DNA of 64,000 bases, taken from Siphonodentalium dalli (lineage: Eukaryota; Mollusca; Scaphopoda; Gadilida; Siphonodentaliidae). The stretch lies in contig CP136063.1 in NCBI GenBank assembly GCA_032622095.1, positions 210,474,355-210,538,354 of the forward strand. The letters run 5' to 3'. Below the pieces are notes generated by a model that did not search any database, was not told where the DNA came from, and was given only the letters and a program-made list of their open reading frames with translations. The position numbers and the translations under genes were made by a program. This document shows positions 15,001 through 28,396 of this stretch, one piece after another (within the stretch, counting starts at the first letter, position 1; every line of letters starts with the position of its first letter).

Positions 15001-18000
15001 ACAAAAAGTGCAGGTCAGAATATATATCGTGTATTTGGGAAGGGACTCAAAACAAACCCCGATCATGTGTCACCCAAATTTTTTCTTTTAGTCGTTTGGG
15101 CTAGAATTTTTGCTCATTTTGATCGCACGGGTACACGCATTTGAAAGATGTCGACAAAACTGCGAAAATAAAAGTTCCGGGTCCAACTATATTGGACAGG
15201 CTACTAACCGCTGACTATTCACGGGCGCGATCCCACTACTGCTTGACACGGGGACTTTTGCCTGCTGCGTTTCCGCCCTGGGCCGGTACGTCCCTCCTTA
15301 GACAACCTGACCACACGAGGCTCCCCAAGTGTGACCATATTGATGCCAAGCTTAGTGCGGACGCCCGATCGACATAGACCACCGGCTAGCAGTGACCCCA
15401 TCCTCAAGCCGTCCTCCGAACCAGGCCTCCAAGTAGTTAGATTACAGGAGCACACCACAACTCCCAGCCGACAACTCTCCTTCCCAACTGCACATTTGTA
15501 TGCATTCACCTATAAGTGACATGTCCGAATCAACAACTGCACTTTGGTTGACCCATTTGTACAATCCATATGTTACAACCATACAGCCACGTGTCAAATC
15601 GAAAGACAGAGTTGTCCATCCTTGCCCACATACAACAGTCGATGTTTGTAAACCAAGATCACGACACTGTGCATGCATTGCCAAGGGGGCATTAACTTTG
15701 AACCCATTGTTCACTTGGGGAAGAAACAAAAAAGTGCAGGTCAGAATATATATCGTGTATTTGGGAAGGGACTCAAAACAAACCCACGATCATGTGTCAC
15801 CCAAATTTTTCTTTTAGTCGTTTGGGCTAGAATTTTTGCTCATTTTGATCGCACGGGTACACGCATTTGAAAGATGTCGACAAAACTGCGAAAATAAAAG
15901 TTCCGGGTCCAACTATATTGGACAGGCTACTAACCGCTGACTATTCAACGGGCGCGATCCCACTACTGCTTGGACACGGGGACTTTTGCCTGCTGCGTTC
16001 CGCCCTGGGCCGGTACGTCCCTCTTAGACAACCTGACCACACGAGGCTCCCCAAGTGTGACCATATTGATGCCAAGCTTAGTGCGGACGCCCGATCGACA
16101 TAGACACCGGCTAGCAGTGACCCCATCCTCAAGCCGTCCCTCCGAACCAGGCCTCCAAGTAGTTAGATTACAGGAGCACACCACAACTCCCAGCCGACAA
16201 CTCTCCTTCCCACTGCACATTTGTAATGCATTCACCTATAAGTGACATGTCCGAATCAAACAACTGCACTTTGGTTGACCCATTTGTACAATCCATATGT
16301 TACAACCATACAGCCACGTGTCAAATCGAAAGACAGAGTTGTCCATCCTTGCCCCCATACAACAGTCGATGTTTGTAAACCAAGATCACGACACTGTGCA
16401 TGCATTGCCAAGGGGGCAATAACTTTGACTCATCCGCCCATTGTTCACTTTGGGAAGAAACAAAAAGTGCAGGTCAGAATATATATCGTGTATTTGGGAA
16501 GGGAACTCAAAACAAACCCCGATCATGTGTCACCCAAATTTTTTCTTTTAGTCGTTTGGGCTAGAATTTTTGCTCATTTTGATCGCACGGGTACACGCAT
16601 TTGAAAGATGTCGACAAAACTGCGAAATAAAAGTTCCGGGTCCAAACCTATATTGGACAGGCTACTAACCGCTGACTATTCACGGGCGCGATCCCACTAC
16701 TGCTTGACACGGGGACTTTTGCCTGCTGCGTTTCCGCCCTGGGCCGGTACGTCCCTCCTTAGACAACCTGACCACACGAGGCTCCCCAAGTGTGACCATA
16801 TTGATGCCAAGCTTAGTGCGGACGCCCGATCGGACATAGACCACCGGCTAGCAGTGACCCCATCCTCAAGCCGTCCTCCGAACCAGGCCTCCAAGTAGTT
16901 AGATTACAGGAGCACACCACAACTCCCAGCCGACAACTCTCCTTCCCAACTGCACATTTGTATGCATTCACCTATAAGTGGACATGTCCGAATCAACAAC
17001 TGCACTTTGGTTGACCCATTTGTACAATCCATATGTTACAACCATACAGCCACGTGTCAAATCGAAAGACAGAGTTGTCCATCCTTGCCCACATACAACA
17101 GTCGATGTTTGTAAACCAAGATCACGACACTGTGCATGCATTGCCAAGGGGGCATTAACTTTGACTCATCCGCCCCATTGTTCACTTTGGGGAAGAAACA
17201 AAAAGTGCAGGTCAGAATATATATCGTGTATTTGGGAAGGGACTCAAAACAAACCCCGATCATGTGTCACCCAAATTTTTTCTTTTAGTCGTTTGGGCTA
17301 GAATTTTTGCTCATTTTGATCGCACGGGGTACACGCATTTGAAAGATGTCGACAAAACTGCGAAATAAAAGTTCCGGGTCAACTATATTGGACAGGCTAC
17401 TAACCGCGAGACTATTCACGGGCGCGATCCCACTACTGCTTGACACGGGACTTTTGCCTGCTGCATTTCCGCCCTGGGCCGGTACGTCCCTCCTTAGACA
17501 ACCTGACCACACGAGGCTCCCCAAGTGTGACCATATTGATGCCAAGCTTAGTGCGGACGCCCGATCGACATAGACCACCGGCTAGCAGTGACCCCATCCT
17601 CAAGCCGTCCTCCGAACCAGGCCTCCAAGTAGTTAGATTACAGGAGCACACCACAACTCCCAGCCGACAACCTCTCCTTCCAACTTGCACATTTGTATGC
17701 ATTCACCTATAAGTGACATGTCCGAATCAACAACTGCACTTTGGTTGACCCATTTGTACAATCCATATGTTACAACCATACAGCCACGTGTCAAATCGAA
17801 AGACAGAGTTGTCCATCTTGCCCACATACAACAGTCGATGTTTGTAAACCAAGATCACGACACTGTGCATGCATTGCCAAGGGGGCATTAACTTTGACTC
17901 ATCCGCCCATTGTTCACTTTGGGAAGAAACAAAAAGTGCAGGTCAGAATATATATCGTGTATTGGGAAGGGACTCAAAACAAACCCCGATCATGTGTCAC

Positions 18001-21000
18001 CCAAATTTTTTCTTTTAGTCGTTTGGGCTAGAATTTTTGCTCATTTTGATCGCACGGGTACACGCATTTGAAAGATGTCGACAAAACTGCGAAAATAAAA
18101 GTTCCGGGTCCAACTATATTGGACAGGCTACTAACCGCTGACTATTCACGGGCGCGATCCCACTACTGCTTGACACGGGGACTTTTGCCTGCTGCGTTTC
18201 CGCCCTGGGCCGGTACGTCCCTCCTTAGACAACCTGATCACACGAGGCTCCCCAAGTGTGACCATATTGATGCCAAGCTTAGTGCGGACGCCCCGATCGA
18301 CATAGACCACCGGCTAGCAGTGACCCCATCCTCAAGCCGTCCTCCGAACCAGGCCTCCAAGTAGTTAGATTACAGGAGCACACCACAACTCCCAGCCGAC
18401 AACTCTCCTTCCCACTGCACATTTTGTATGCATTCACCTATAAGTGACATGTCCGAATCAACAACTGCACTTTGGTTGACCCATTTGTACAATCCATATG
18501 TTACAACCATACAGCCACGTGTACAAATCGAAAGGACAGAGTTGTCCATCCTTGCCCACATACAACAGTCGATGTTTGTAAACCAAGATCACGACACTGT
18601 GCATGCATTGCCAAGGGGGCATTAACTTTGACTCATCCGCCCATTGTTCACTTTGGGAAGAAACAAAAAGTGCAGGTCAGAATATATATCGTGTATTTGG
18701 GAAGGGACTCAAAACAAACCCCGATCATGTGTCACCCAAATTTTTTCTTTTAGTCGTATGGGCTAGAATTTTTGCTCATTTTGATCGCACGGGTACACGC
18801 ATTTGAAAGATAGTCGACAAAACTGCGAAAATAAAAGTTCCGGGTCCAACTATATGGACAGGCTACTAACCGCTGACTATTCACGGGCGCGATCCCACTA
18901 CTGCTTGACACGGGACTTTTGCCTGCTGCGTTTCCGCCCTGGGCCGGTTACGTCCCTCCCTTAGACAACCTGACCACACGAGGCTCCCCAAGTGTGTCCA
19001 TATTGATGCCAAGCTTAGTGCGGACGCCCGATCGACATAGACCACCGGCTAGCAGTGACCCCATCCTCAAGCCGTCCTCCGAACCAGGCCTCCAAGTAGT
19101 TAGATTACAGGAGCACACCACAACTCCCAGCCGGACAACTCTCCTTCCCAACTGCACATTTGTATGGCATTCACCTAATAAGTGACATGTCCGAATCAAC
19201 AACTGCACTTTGGTTTGACCCATTTGTACAATCCATATGTTACAACCATACAGCCACGTGTCAAATCGAAAGACAGAGTTGTCCACCTTGCCCACATACA
19301 ACAGTCGATGTTTGTAAACCAAGATCACGACACTGTGCATGCATTGCCAAGGGGGCATTAACTTTGACTCATCCGCCCATTGTTCACTTTGGGAAGAAAC
19401 AAAAAGTGCAGGTCAGAATATATATCGTGTATTTGGGAAGGGACTCAAAACAAACCCCGATCATGTGTCACCCAAATTTTTTCTTTTAGTCGTTTGGGCT
19501 AGAATTTTTGCTCATTTTGATCGCACGGGTACACGCATTTGAAAGATGTCGACAAAACTGCGAAAATAAAAGTTCCGGGTCCAACTATATTGGACAGGCT
19601 ACTAACCGCTGACTATTCACGGGCGCGATCCCACTACTGCTTGACACGGGGACTTTTGCCTGCTGCGTTTCCGCCCTGGGCCGGTACGTCCCTCCTTAGA
19701 CAACCTGACCACACGAGGCTCCCCAAGTGTGACCATATTGATGCCAAGCTTAGTGCGGACGCCCGATCGACATAGACCACCGGCTAGCAGTGACCCCATC
19801 CTCAAGCCGTCCTCCGAACCAGGCCTCCAAGTAGTTAGATTACAGGAGCACACCACAACTCCCAGCCGACAACTCTCCTTCCCAACTGCACATTTGTATG
19901 CATTCACCTATAAGTGACATGTCCGAATCAACAACTGCACTTTGGTTGACCCATTTGTACAATCCATATGTTACAACCATACAGCCACGTGTCAAATCGA
20001 AAGACAGAGTTGTCCATCCTTGCCCACATACAACAGTCGATGTTTGTAAACCAAGATCACGACACTGTGCATGCATTGCCAAGGGGGCATTAACTTTGAC
20101 TCATCCGCCCATTGTTCACTTTGGGAAGAAACAAAAAGTGCAGGTCAGAATATATATCGTGTATTTGGGAAGGGACTCAAAACAAACCCCGATCATGTGT
20201 CACCCAAATTTTTTCTTTTAGTCGTTTGGGCTAGAATTTTTGCTCATTTTGATCGCACGGGTACACGCATTTGAAAGATGTCGACAAAACTGCGAAAATA
20301 AAAGTTCCGGGTCCAACTATATTGGACAGGCTACTAACCGCTGACTATTCACGGGCGCGATCCCACTACTGCTTGACACGGGGACTTTTGCCTGCTGCGT
20401 TTCCGCCCTGGGCCGGTACGTCCCTCCTTAGACAACCTGACCACACGAGGCTCCCCAAGTGTGACCATATTGATGCCAAGCTTAGTGCGGACGCCCGATC
20501 GACATAGACCACCGGCTAGCAGTGACCCCATCCTCAAGCCGTCCTCCGAACCAGGCCTCCAAGTAGTTAGATTACAGGAGCACACCACAACTCCCAGCCG
20601 ACAACTCTCCTTCCCAACTGCACATTTGTATGCATTCACCTATAAGTGACATGTCCGAATCAACAACTGCACTTTGGTTGACCCATTTGTACAATCCATA
20701 TGTTACAACCATACAGCCACGTGTCAAATCGAAAGACAGAGTTGTCCATCCTTGCCCACATACAACAGTCGATGTTTGTAAACCAAGATCACGACACTGT
20801 GCATGCATTGCCAAGGGGGCATTAACTTTGACTCATCCGCCCATTGTTCACTTTGGGAAGAAACAAAAAGTGCAGGTCAGAATATATATCGTGTATTTGG
20901 GAAGGGACTCAAAACAAACCCCGATCATGTGTCACCCAAATTTTTTCTTTTAGTCGTTTGGGCTAGAATTTTTGCTCATTTTGATCGCACGGGTACACGC

Positions 21001-24000
21001 ATTTGAAAGATGTCGACAAAACTGCGAAAATAAAAGTTCCGGGTCCAACTATATTGGACAGGCTACTAACCGCTGACTATTCACGGGCGCGATCCCACTA
21101 CTGCTTGACACGGGGACTTTTGCCTGCTGCGTTTCCGCCCTGGGCCGGTACGTCCCTCCTTAGACAACCTGATCACACGAGGCTCCCCAAGTGTGACCAT
21201 ATTGATGCCAAGCTTAGTGCGGACGCCCGATCGACATAGACCACCGGCTAGCAGTGACCCCATCCTCAAGCCGTCCTCCGAACCAGGCCTCCAAGTAGTT
21301 AGATTACAGGAGCACACCACAACTCCCAGCCGACAACTCTCCTTCCCAACTGCACATTTGTATGCATTCACCTATAAGTGACATGTCCGAATCAACAACT
21401 GCACTTTGGTTGACCCATTTGTACAATCCATATGTTACAACCATACAGCCACGTGTCAAATCGAAAGACAGAGTTGTCCATCCTTGCCCACATACAACAG
21501 TCGATGTTTGTAAACCAAGATCACGACACTGTGCATGCATTGCCAAGGGGGCATTAACTTTGACTCATCCGCCCATTGTTCACTTTGGGAAGAAACAAAA
21601 AGTGCAGGTCAGAATATATATCGTGTATTTGGGAAGGGACTCAAAACAAACCCCGATCATGTGTCACCCAAATTTTTTCTTTTAGTCGTTTGGGCTAGAA
21701 TTTTTGCTCATTTTGATCGCACGGGTACACGCATTTGAAAGATGTCGACAAAACTGCGAAAATAAAAGTTCCGGGTCCAACTATATTGGACAGGCTACTA
21801 ACCGCTGACTATTCACGGGCGCGATCCCACTACTGCTTGACACGGGGACTTTTGCCTGCTGCGTTTCCGCCCTGGGCCGGTACGTCCCTCCTTAGACAAC
21901 CTGACCACACGAGGCTCCCCAAGTGTGACCATATTGATGCCAAGCTTAGTGCGGACGCCCGATCGACATAGACCACCGGCTAGCAGTGACCCCATCCTCA
22001 AGCCGTCCTCCGAACCAGGCCTCCAAGTAGTTAGATTACAGGAGCACACCACAACTCCCAGCCGACAACTCTCCTTCCCAACTGCACATTTGTATGCATT
22101 CACCTATAAGTGACATGTCCGAATCAACAACTGCACTTTGGTTGACCCATTTGTACAATCCATATGTTACAACCATACAGCCACGTGTCAAATCGAAAGA
22201 CAGAGTTGTCCATCCTTGCCCACATACAACAGTCGATGTTTGTAAACCAAGATCACGACACTGTGCATGCATTGCCAAGGGGGCATTAACTTTGACTCAT
22301 CCGCCCATTGTTCACTTTGGGAAGAAACAAAAAGTGCAGGTCAGAATATATATCGTGTATTTGGGAAGGGACTCAAAACAAACCCCGATCATGTGTCACC
22401 CAAATTTTTTCTTTTAGTCGTTTGGGCTAGAATTTTTGCTCATTTTGATCGCACGGGTACACGCATTTGAAAGATGTCGACAAAACTGCGAAAATAAAAG
22501 TTCCGGGTCCAACTATATTGGACAGGCTACTAACCGCTGACTATTCACGGGCGCGATCCCACTACTGCTTGACACGGGGACTTTTGCCTGCTGCGTTTCC
22601 GCCCTGGGCCGGTACGTCCCTCCTTAGACAACCTGACCACACGAGGCTCCCCAAGTGTGACCATATTGATGCCAAGCTTAGTGCGGACGCCCGATCGACA
22701 TAGACCACCGGCTAGCAGTGACCCCATCCTCAAGCCGTCCTCCGAACCAGGCCTCCAAGTAGTTAGATTACAGGAGCACACCACAACTCCCAGCCGACAA
22801 CTCTCCTTCCCAACTGCACATTTGTATGCATTCACCTATAAGTGACATGTCCGAATCAACAACTGCACTTTGGTTGACCCATTTGTACAATCCATATGTT
22901 ACAACCATACAGCCACGTGTCAAATCGAAAGACAGAGTTGTCCATCCTTGCCCACATACAACAGTCGATGTTTGTAAACCAAGATCACGACACTGTGCAT
23001 GCATTGCCAAGGGGGCATTAACTTTGACTCATCCGCCCATTGTTCACTTTGGGAAGAAACAAAAAGTGCAGGTCAGAATATATATCGTGTATTTGGGAAG
23101 GGACTCAAAACAAACCCCGATCATGTGTCACCCAAATTTTTTCTTTTAGTCGTTTGGGCTAGAATTTTTGCTCATTTTGATCGCACGGGTACACGCATTT
23201 GAAAGATGTCGACAAAACTGCGAAAATAAAAGTTCCGGGTCCAACTATATTGGACAGGCTACTAACCGCTGACTATTCACGGGCGCGATCCCACTACTGC
23301 TTGACACGGGGACTTTTGCCTGCTGCGTTTCCGCCCTGGGCCGGTACGTCCCTCCTTAGACAACCTGACCACACGAGGCTCCCCAAGTGTGACCATATTG
23401 ATGCCAAGCTTAGTGCGGACGCCCGATCGACATAGACCACCGGCTAGCAGTGACCCCATCCTCAAGCCGTCCTCCGAACCAGGCCTCCAAGTAGTTAGAT
23501 TACAGGAGCACACCACAACTCCCAGCCGACAACTCTCCTTCCCAACTGCACATTTGTATGCATTCACCTATAAGTGACATGTCCGAATCAACAACTGCAC
23601 TTTGGTTGACCCATTTGTACAATCCATATGTTACAACCATACAGCCACGTGTCAAATCGAAAGACAGAGTTGTCCATCCTTGCCCACATACAACAGTCGA
23701 TGTTTGTAAACCAAGATCACGACACTGTGCATGCATTGCCAAGGGGGCATTAACTTTGACTCATCCGCCCATTGTTCACTTTGGGAAGAAACAAAAAGTG
23801 CAGGTCAGAATATATATCGTGTATTTGGGAAGGGACTCAAAACAAACCCCGATCATGTGTCACCCAAATTTTTTCTTTTAGTCGTTTGGGCTAGAATTTT
23901 TGCTCATTTTGATCGCACGGGTACACGCATTTGAAAGATGTCGACAAAACTGCGAAAATAAAAGTTCCGGGTCCAACTATATTGGACAGGCTACTAACCG

Positions 24001-24984
24001 CTGACTATTCACGGGCGCGATCCCACTACTGCTTGACACGGGGACTTTTGCCTGCTGCGTTTCCGCCCTGGGCCGGTACGTCCCTCCTTAGACAACCTGA
24101 TCACACGAGGCTCCCCAAGTGTGACCATATTGATGCCAAGCTTAGTGCGGACGCCCGATCGACATAGACCACCGGCTAGCAGTGACCCCATCCTCAAGCC
24201 GTCCTCCGAACCAGGCCTCCAAGTAGTTAGATTACAGGAGCACACCACAACTCCCAGCCGACAACTCTCCTTCCCAACTGCACATTTGTATGCATTCACC
24301 TATAAGTGACATGTCCGAATCAACAACTGCACTTTGGTTGACCCATTTGTACAATCCATATGTTACAACCATACAGCCACGTGTCAAATCGAAAGACAGA
24401 GTTGTCCATCCTTGCCCACATACAACAGTCGATGTTTGTAAACCAAGATCACGACACTGTGCATGCATTGCCAAGGGGGCATTAACTTTGACTCATCCGC
24501 CCATTGTTCACTTTGGGAAGAAACAAAAAGTGCAGGTCAGAATATATATCGTGTATTTGGGAAGGGACTCAAAACAAACCCCGATCATGTGTCACCCAAA
24601 TTTTTTCTTTTAGTCGTTTGGGCTAGAATTTTTGCTCATTTTGATCGCACGGGTACACGCATTTGAAAGATGTCGACAAAACTGCGAAAATAAAAGTTCC
24701 GGGTCCAACTATATTGGACAGGCTACTAACCGCTGACTATTCACGGGCGCGATCCCACTACTGCTTGACACGGGGACTTTTGCCTGCTGCGTTTCCGCCC
24801 TGGGCCGGTACGTCCCTCCTTAGACAACCTGACCACACGAGGCTCCCCAAGTGTGACCATATTGATGCCAAGCTTAGTGCGGACGCCCGATCGACATAGA
24901 CCACCGGCTAGCAGTGACCCCATCCTCAAGCCGTCCTCCGAACCAGGCCTCCAAGTAGTTAGATTACAGGAGCACACCACAACT
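1..24984. repeat. 732-bp satellite DNA, tandem array of about 34 monomers
   Basis: The same 732-bp sequence recurs head to tail from the first base to 24,984, where it stops abruptly inside a monomer and unrelated sequence starts. The array continues beyond the left edge. Outside the block at 15.7-19.3 kb, monomers differ by only occasional single substitutions (for example near 1,483, 1,967, 7,350 and 9,819), which implies recent homogenisation by unequal exchange or gene conversion. The monomer has moderate GC, a T-rich stretch, and HindIII, NheI and SalI-type palindromes. I found no CENP-B box, tRNA-like promoter or protein domain. Because 732 is divisible by three, short frames of 62-107 codons repeat in every copy on both strands; none resembles a known protein, so I do not call them genes. 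A centromeric, pericentromeric or subtelomeric location is plausible but is inference. Confidence 0.98.
15702..19287. other. Indel-rich block inside the satellite, probable unpolished or mis-inserted sequence
   Basis: Five consecutive monomers carry many one-base insertions and deletions, mostly in homopolymers, plus a small deletion near 15,702. Using a fixed internal landmark, their lengths are 727, 736, 733, 734 and 736 bp, whereas every flanking monomer is exactly 732 bp. Error of this kind is typical of raw long-read sequence rather than of satellite divergence, which elsewhere in this array is by substitution only. The marker substitutions inside the block (17,465 and 18,238) repeat those five monomers upstream (13,805 and 14,579), so the block may be a second, uncorrected copy of monomers already assembled. 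Confidence 0.8.
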
Positions 24985-26099
24985 TGCAAAAGGAACGAGA
25001 CACGTGTATGTCGTGTACATTGTATTTGGTGGATTGACTGTTATAACGGGTCACAACAATGGCTCATTCTAACTCATCAGGCCCCAATTTATTGTACTTA
25101 TGAAATACGTACGACTTTGGGGAATCCAGAGTCAAAACCGTTTCCAAATTGACCTGTTCCAGTAAAGTCGTTCATTTTCTTTTCACTGTTTAAAAAAGGC
25201 TCCATTTTTTCGACCTAAATTTTTCAACTTGAAAAATTATTTTTTTCTCAGTCAAGTGAACATAGCTCTTCAAACATTTCCTCTCATGTATATATTATAT
25301 ATTATCTATATATACGTGAAAAATTTGTCACTCTTCCCTATCCTTCCGCCGGCCACTCCACCCAACCGCGGGTGGAACCTACTCCGATCGCCAATCCAAC
25401 AAACTTCTTCATCAGTTGAGGCCTTTACGTCTCAGCACCACCACCAGATTGATCAGTGTCGGCAGATGTATGTGCCATGACTATCCGAGCTGTTATAAAC
25501 TGAAAAACTCATCATTTTATATATACCCCATGGAAGAAAACAGTTTTTGCCCGTGGTGTCTGATACATTAACATTTTTAACATGTATGCTCTAACATGCA
25601 CTTTCCCAGCGCTTCCATTTCAGTTTTGGATCTTCTTTTCTATTCATACGCTGCATATTCTCGTGCACAATACAAACATTACATTAATGTGAGCTAATAA
25701 TCAAAACTTACGATGTATCGTAAGTACAACGTAAGTACCACGTATAACCATTAGCATAACAAGCATCGGGCTGGATAAACACATCAAATTATTCCGATCA
25801 CCATCTCCTAATAAAAATGCGTATATCCTTATCAAAATATATATGATATGCAATCTTTTTTATCAGTATACATGTATTCCCGAAAATTAGAACTAAAAAC
25901 AGTTCTAGTCAGCACAACAACCACGGCAGTGTTCGGCAGTTTTCATTTCCTGTCGTCAACCCAAGTATGGCCAGTTTGTCCGCGAGAATAAAGAGTCATC
26001 GTTCATTGTCAAGCCGATATATTCTTGCAACTTGAAAGCAAATTAGTTTTGTTTATAAGCATCATTTTCTCTATATATATTCGTATTATAGAAACGTAG
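24985..26099. other. AT-rich sequence with no recognisable gene
   Basis: This 1.1-kb stretch directly follows the satellite edge. It contains short AT-dinucleotide-rich segments near 25,290-25,320 and a small hairpin around 25,705-25,725. An 83-codon open frame at 25,229-25,480 has no motif I recognise and is low in information content. I see no splice-flanked exon, RNA gene or transposon terminus here. Confidence 0.6.
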
Positions 26100-27031
26100 A
26101 ATGCTAATATGTGAGATTTGCAAATAAACACTTATAATGGCTGTCAAAATGGCTACACTTAAGTATGTATACTCCAATAGATTGGGTTGAATAAAACAAA
26201 CGTCCGTTATTTAGTAAATATTAACTAAATAACGGTTATGCTATGATAGTGCTATGTGAGATGTGCACATGTGTATCCATGATGGCTGTCAAAATGGCTA
26301 CATTTAAGTATGTATACTCCCATATATTGGGTTGATGAAAACAATTATCCGTTATTTTGTAAATACTAACAAAAAAGGGCATGCTATGAGAATAATACTA
26401 TGAGAGATGTCCACATAAACGCACATTGTGGCTGTCAAAATGGCCATATTTCAGTATGTCTATTCCCATAGATTGTCCTGTTTAAAACACATATCCGTTA
26501 TTTAGTAAATATTTACTAAATAACATGCATGACATGAGAATGATACTGTGTGACATGTCCACATAAACATACATGATGGCTGCCGAAATGGCTATATTTC
26601 AGATGTTTATTTCCATAGCCTGCCTTGTTTAAAACAAATATCCGATAGTTAGTAAATAGTAACTAAATAACGGGTATGCTTTGAGAATGATAATATGTTA
26701 GATGTGCACATAAACATCCACGACGGCTGTCGAAATGGCCACATTTAAGTATGTTTATTCCACACCCATTGACGTGAGGCACATGTATTCAACGGAATCC
26801 CAGCCATTGAATACACTTTAGTGTATACCTCTAGTGGAATACAAGCCGGAACTATCCTGTTGACGTTGTCGCCAAGAAGATGACGTACATTACGTCGATC
26901 ATCCGCTTCCGGTGATTCCCCCACAATTGCTGGTTATTTGTCAGACGTAAATCACAATAAAGGTAGCTATTGTGACAATGGAGGTGGCATTCATGGATTG
27001 AGCGGTGTATAATAAATACAGATCACAACTT

Positions 27032-27145
27032 GCATCATAATCTCTAATCTGTTATCGAACGGCGCAAAGTTCGATAACTAACCGTTATTTAGTTATCCTT
27101 GCGCCATCCGCAACTCATTCGATAAAAGAGTCTAGATTAAGATGC
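27032..27145. repeat. Imperfect inverted repeat, MITE-like, inside the hairpin array
   Basis: The ends GCATCATAATCT and AGATTAAGATGC are complementary with one mismatch, and the arms continue inward with gaps. An inner perfect 10-bp hairpin (GTTATCGAAC and GTTCGATAAC) sits at about 27,051-27,078. It lies in the 400-bp segment (26,761-27,160) that interrupts the hairpin array, so it is probably part of an inserted element. No clean target-site duplication was found. Confidence 0.5.
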
Positions 27146-28304
27146 GCATTGTGTTCTGTCTATATATTCCCAAAGATTGGGTTGATTAAAACAAACGTCC
27201 GTTATTTAGTAAATATTAACTAAATAACTGGCATGCTATGAGAATGATACTATGTGAGTTGTGCACATAAACACCCTTGTTGTCTGTCAAAATGGCTACA
27301 TTAAGTATGTCTATTTTTATAGACTGTTGTTTAACACAAATATCCGTTATTTATTAAATATTAACTAAATAACGGGTATGCGAATAGAATGATAATATGT
27401 GAAATGTGCACATAAACATCCACGATGGCTGTCTAAATGGCTATTTTGTAGTATGTCTATTTCCATAAACTTGTATTGTTTAAAACAAATATCCGTTATA
27501 TAGTAAATATTAACTAAATAACGGGTATGCTATGAGAATGAAATGTGAGATGTGTGCATAGACATCCATGATGGTTGTCAAAATGGCTGCAGTTTGGTAT
27601 GTCTACTCCAACAATGTGTCTTGATTAAAAAAAAAATCCGTTATTTAGTAAATATTAACCAAATAACTGGTATGCTATGGAAATGATGTTAGATGTGCAC
27701 ATAAATATCCATGTTGGCTACATTTAAGTATGTATATTACCATAGATTGGGTTGAATTAAAACAAATATCCGTTATTTGGTAAATATTAACTAACTAACG
27801 GGTATGGTATGAGAATAAAAATGTGCGAGGTGTGCACATAAAAGTCCATAATGGCTATAAAAATGGCGACAGTTTAGTATGTCTATTCCCATTGATTGTC
27901 CTGTTCAAAACAAATATACTTTAGTAAACATTAACTAGATAACGGATATGCTTTGACATCACGAATGTTTGTGTGCACATTTCACATGTTATCATTTTCA
28001 AAATAACCCCGTTATTTAGTGAATTTTTCCAAATAACGGATATTTGTTTTATACAAGACAATTTTTGTTAATAAACATACTGATATATAGCCAATTTGAC
28101 AGCCATCGTGGATGTATACGTGTGCATCTCACATATTATAATTCTCAAAACATACCAGTTATATAGTTAATATTTAATAAATAGCGGATATTTGTTTCCA
28201 ACAAAACAATCTATGGAAATGTACATAACGAATTGCACAGTAGCAATTGTGACAGCCATCACGGATGTTTTATTTCACATCTTACATATCATTTTCATAG
28301 CATA

Positions 28305-28396
28305 CAGTAATGCTCTAATTAATCGACTTCTTAACCACAGCAGAATTTACCCATAATTATGCTGTGGTTAAGAAGTCCATTAATTAGACATCACTG
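28305..28396. mobile_element. 92-bp MITE with TA target duplication (Tc1/mariner or pogo type)
   Basis: Nearly the whole element is an inverted repeat: it begins CAGTAATGCTCTAATTAATC, ends with the complementary ATTAATTAGACATCACTG, and the arms (about 43 bp each) meet at a 7-nt loop. It is flanked by TA on both sides (28,303-28,304 and 28,397-28,398). The flanks are halves of a sequence, GCATACCCG, that occurs uninterrupted in neighbouring array units (there as CGGGTATGC), so the empty site is visible in the same window. TA duplication and CAGT ends fit the Tc1/mariner/pogo superfamily. It is non-autonomous. Confidence 0.85.

Noticed and set aside
25229-25480. 83-codon frame next to the satellite edge as a small gene
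   Set aside because: It has no recognisable domain, is rich in AT-dinucleotide sequence, and has no supporting splice or start context.
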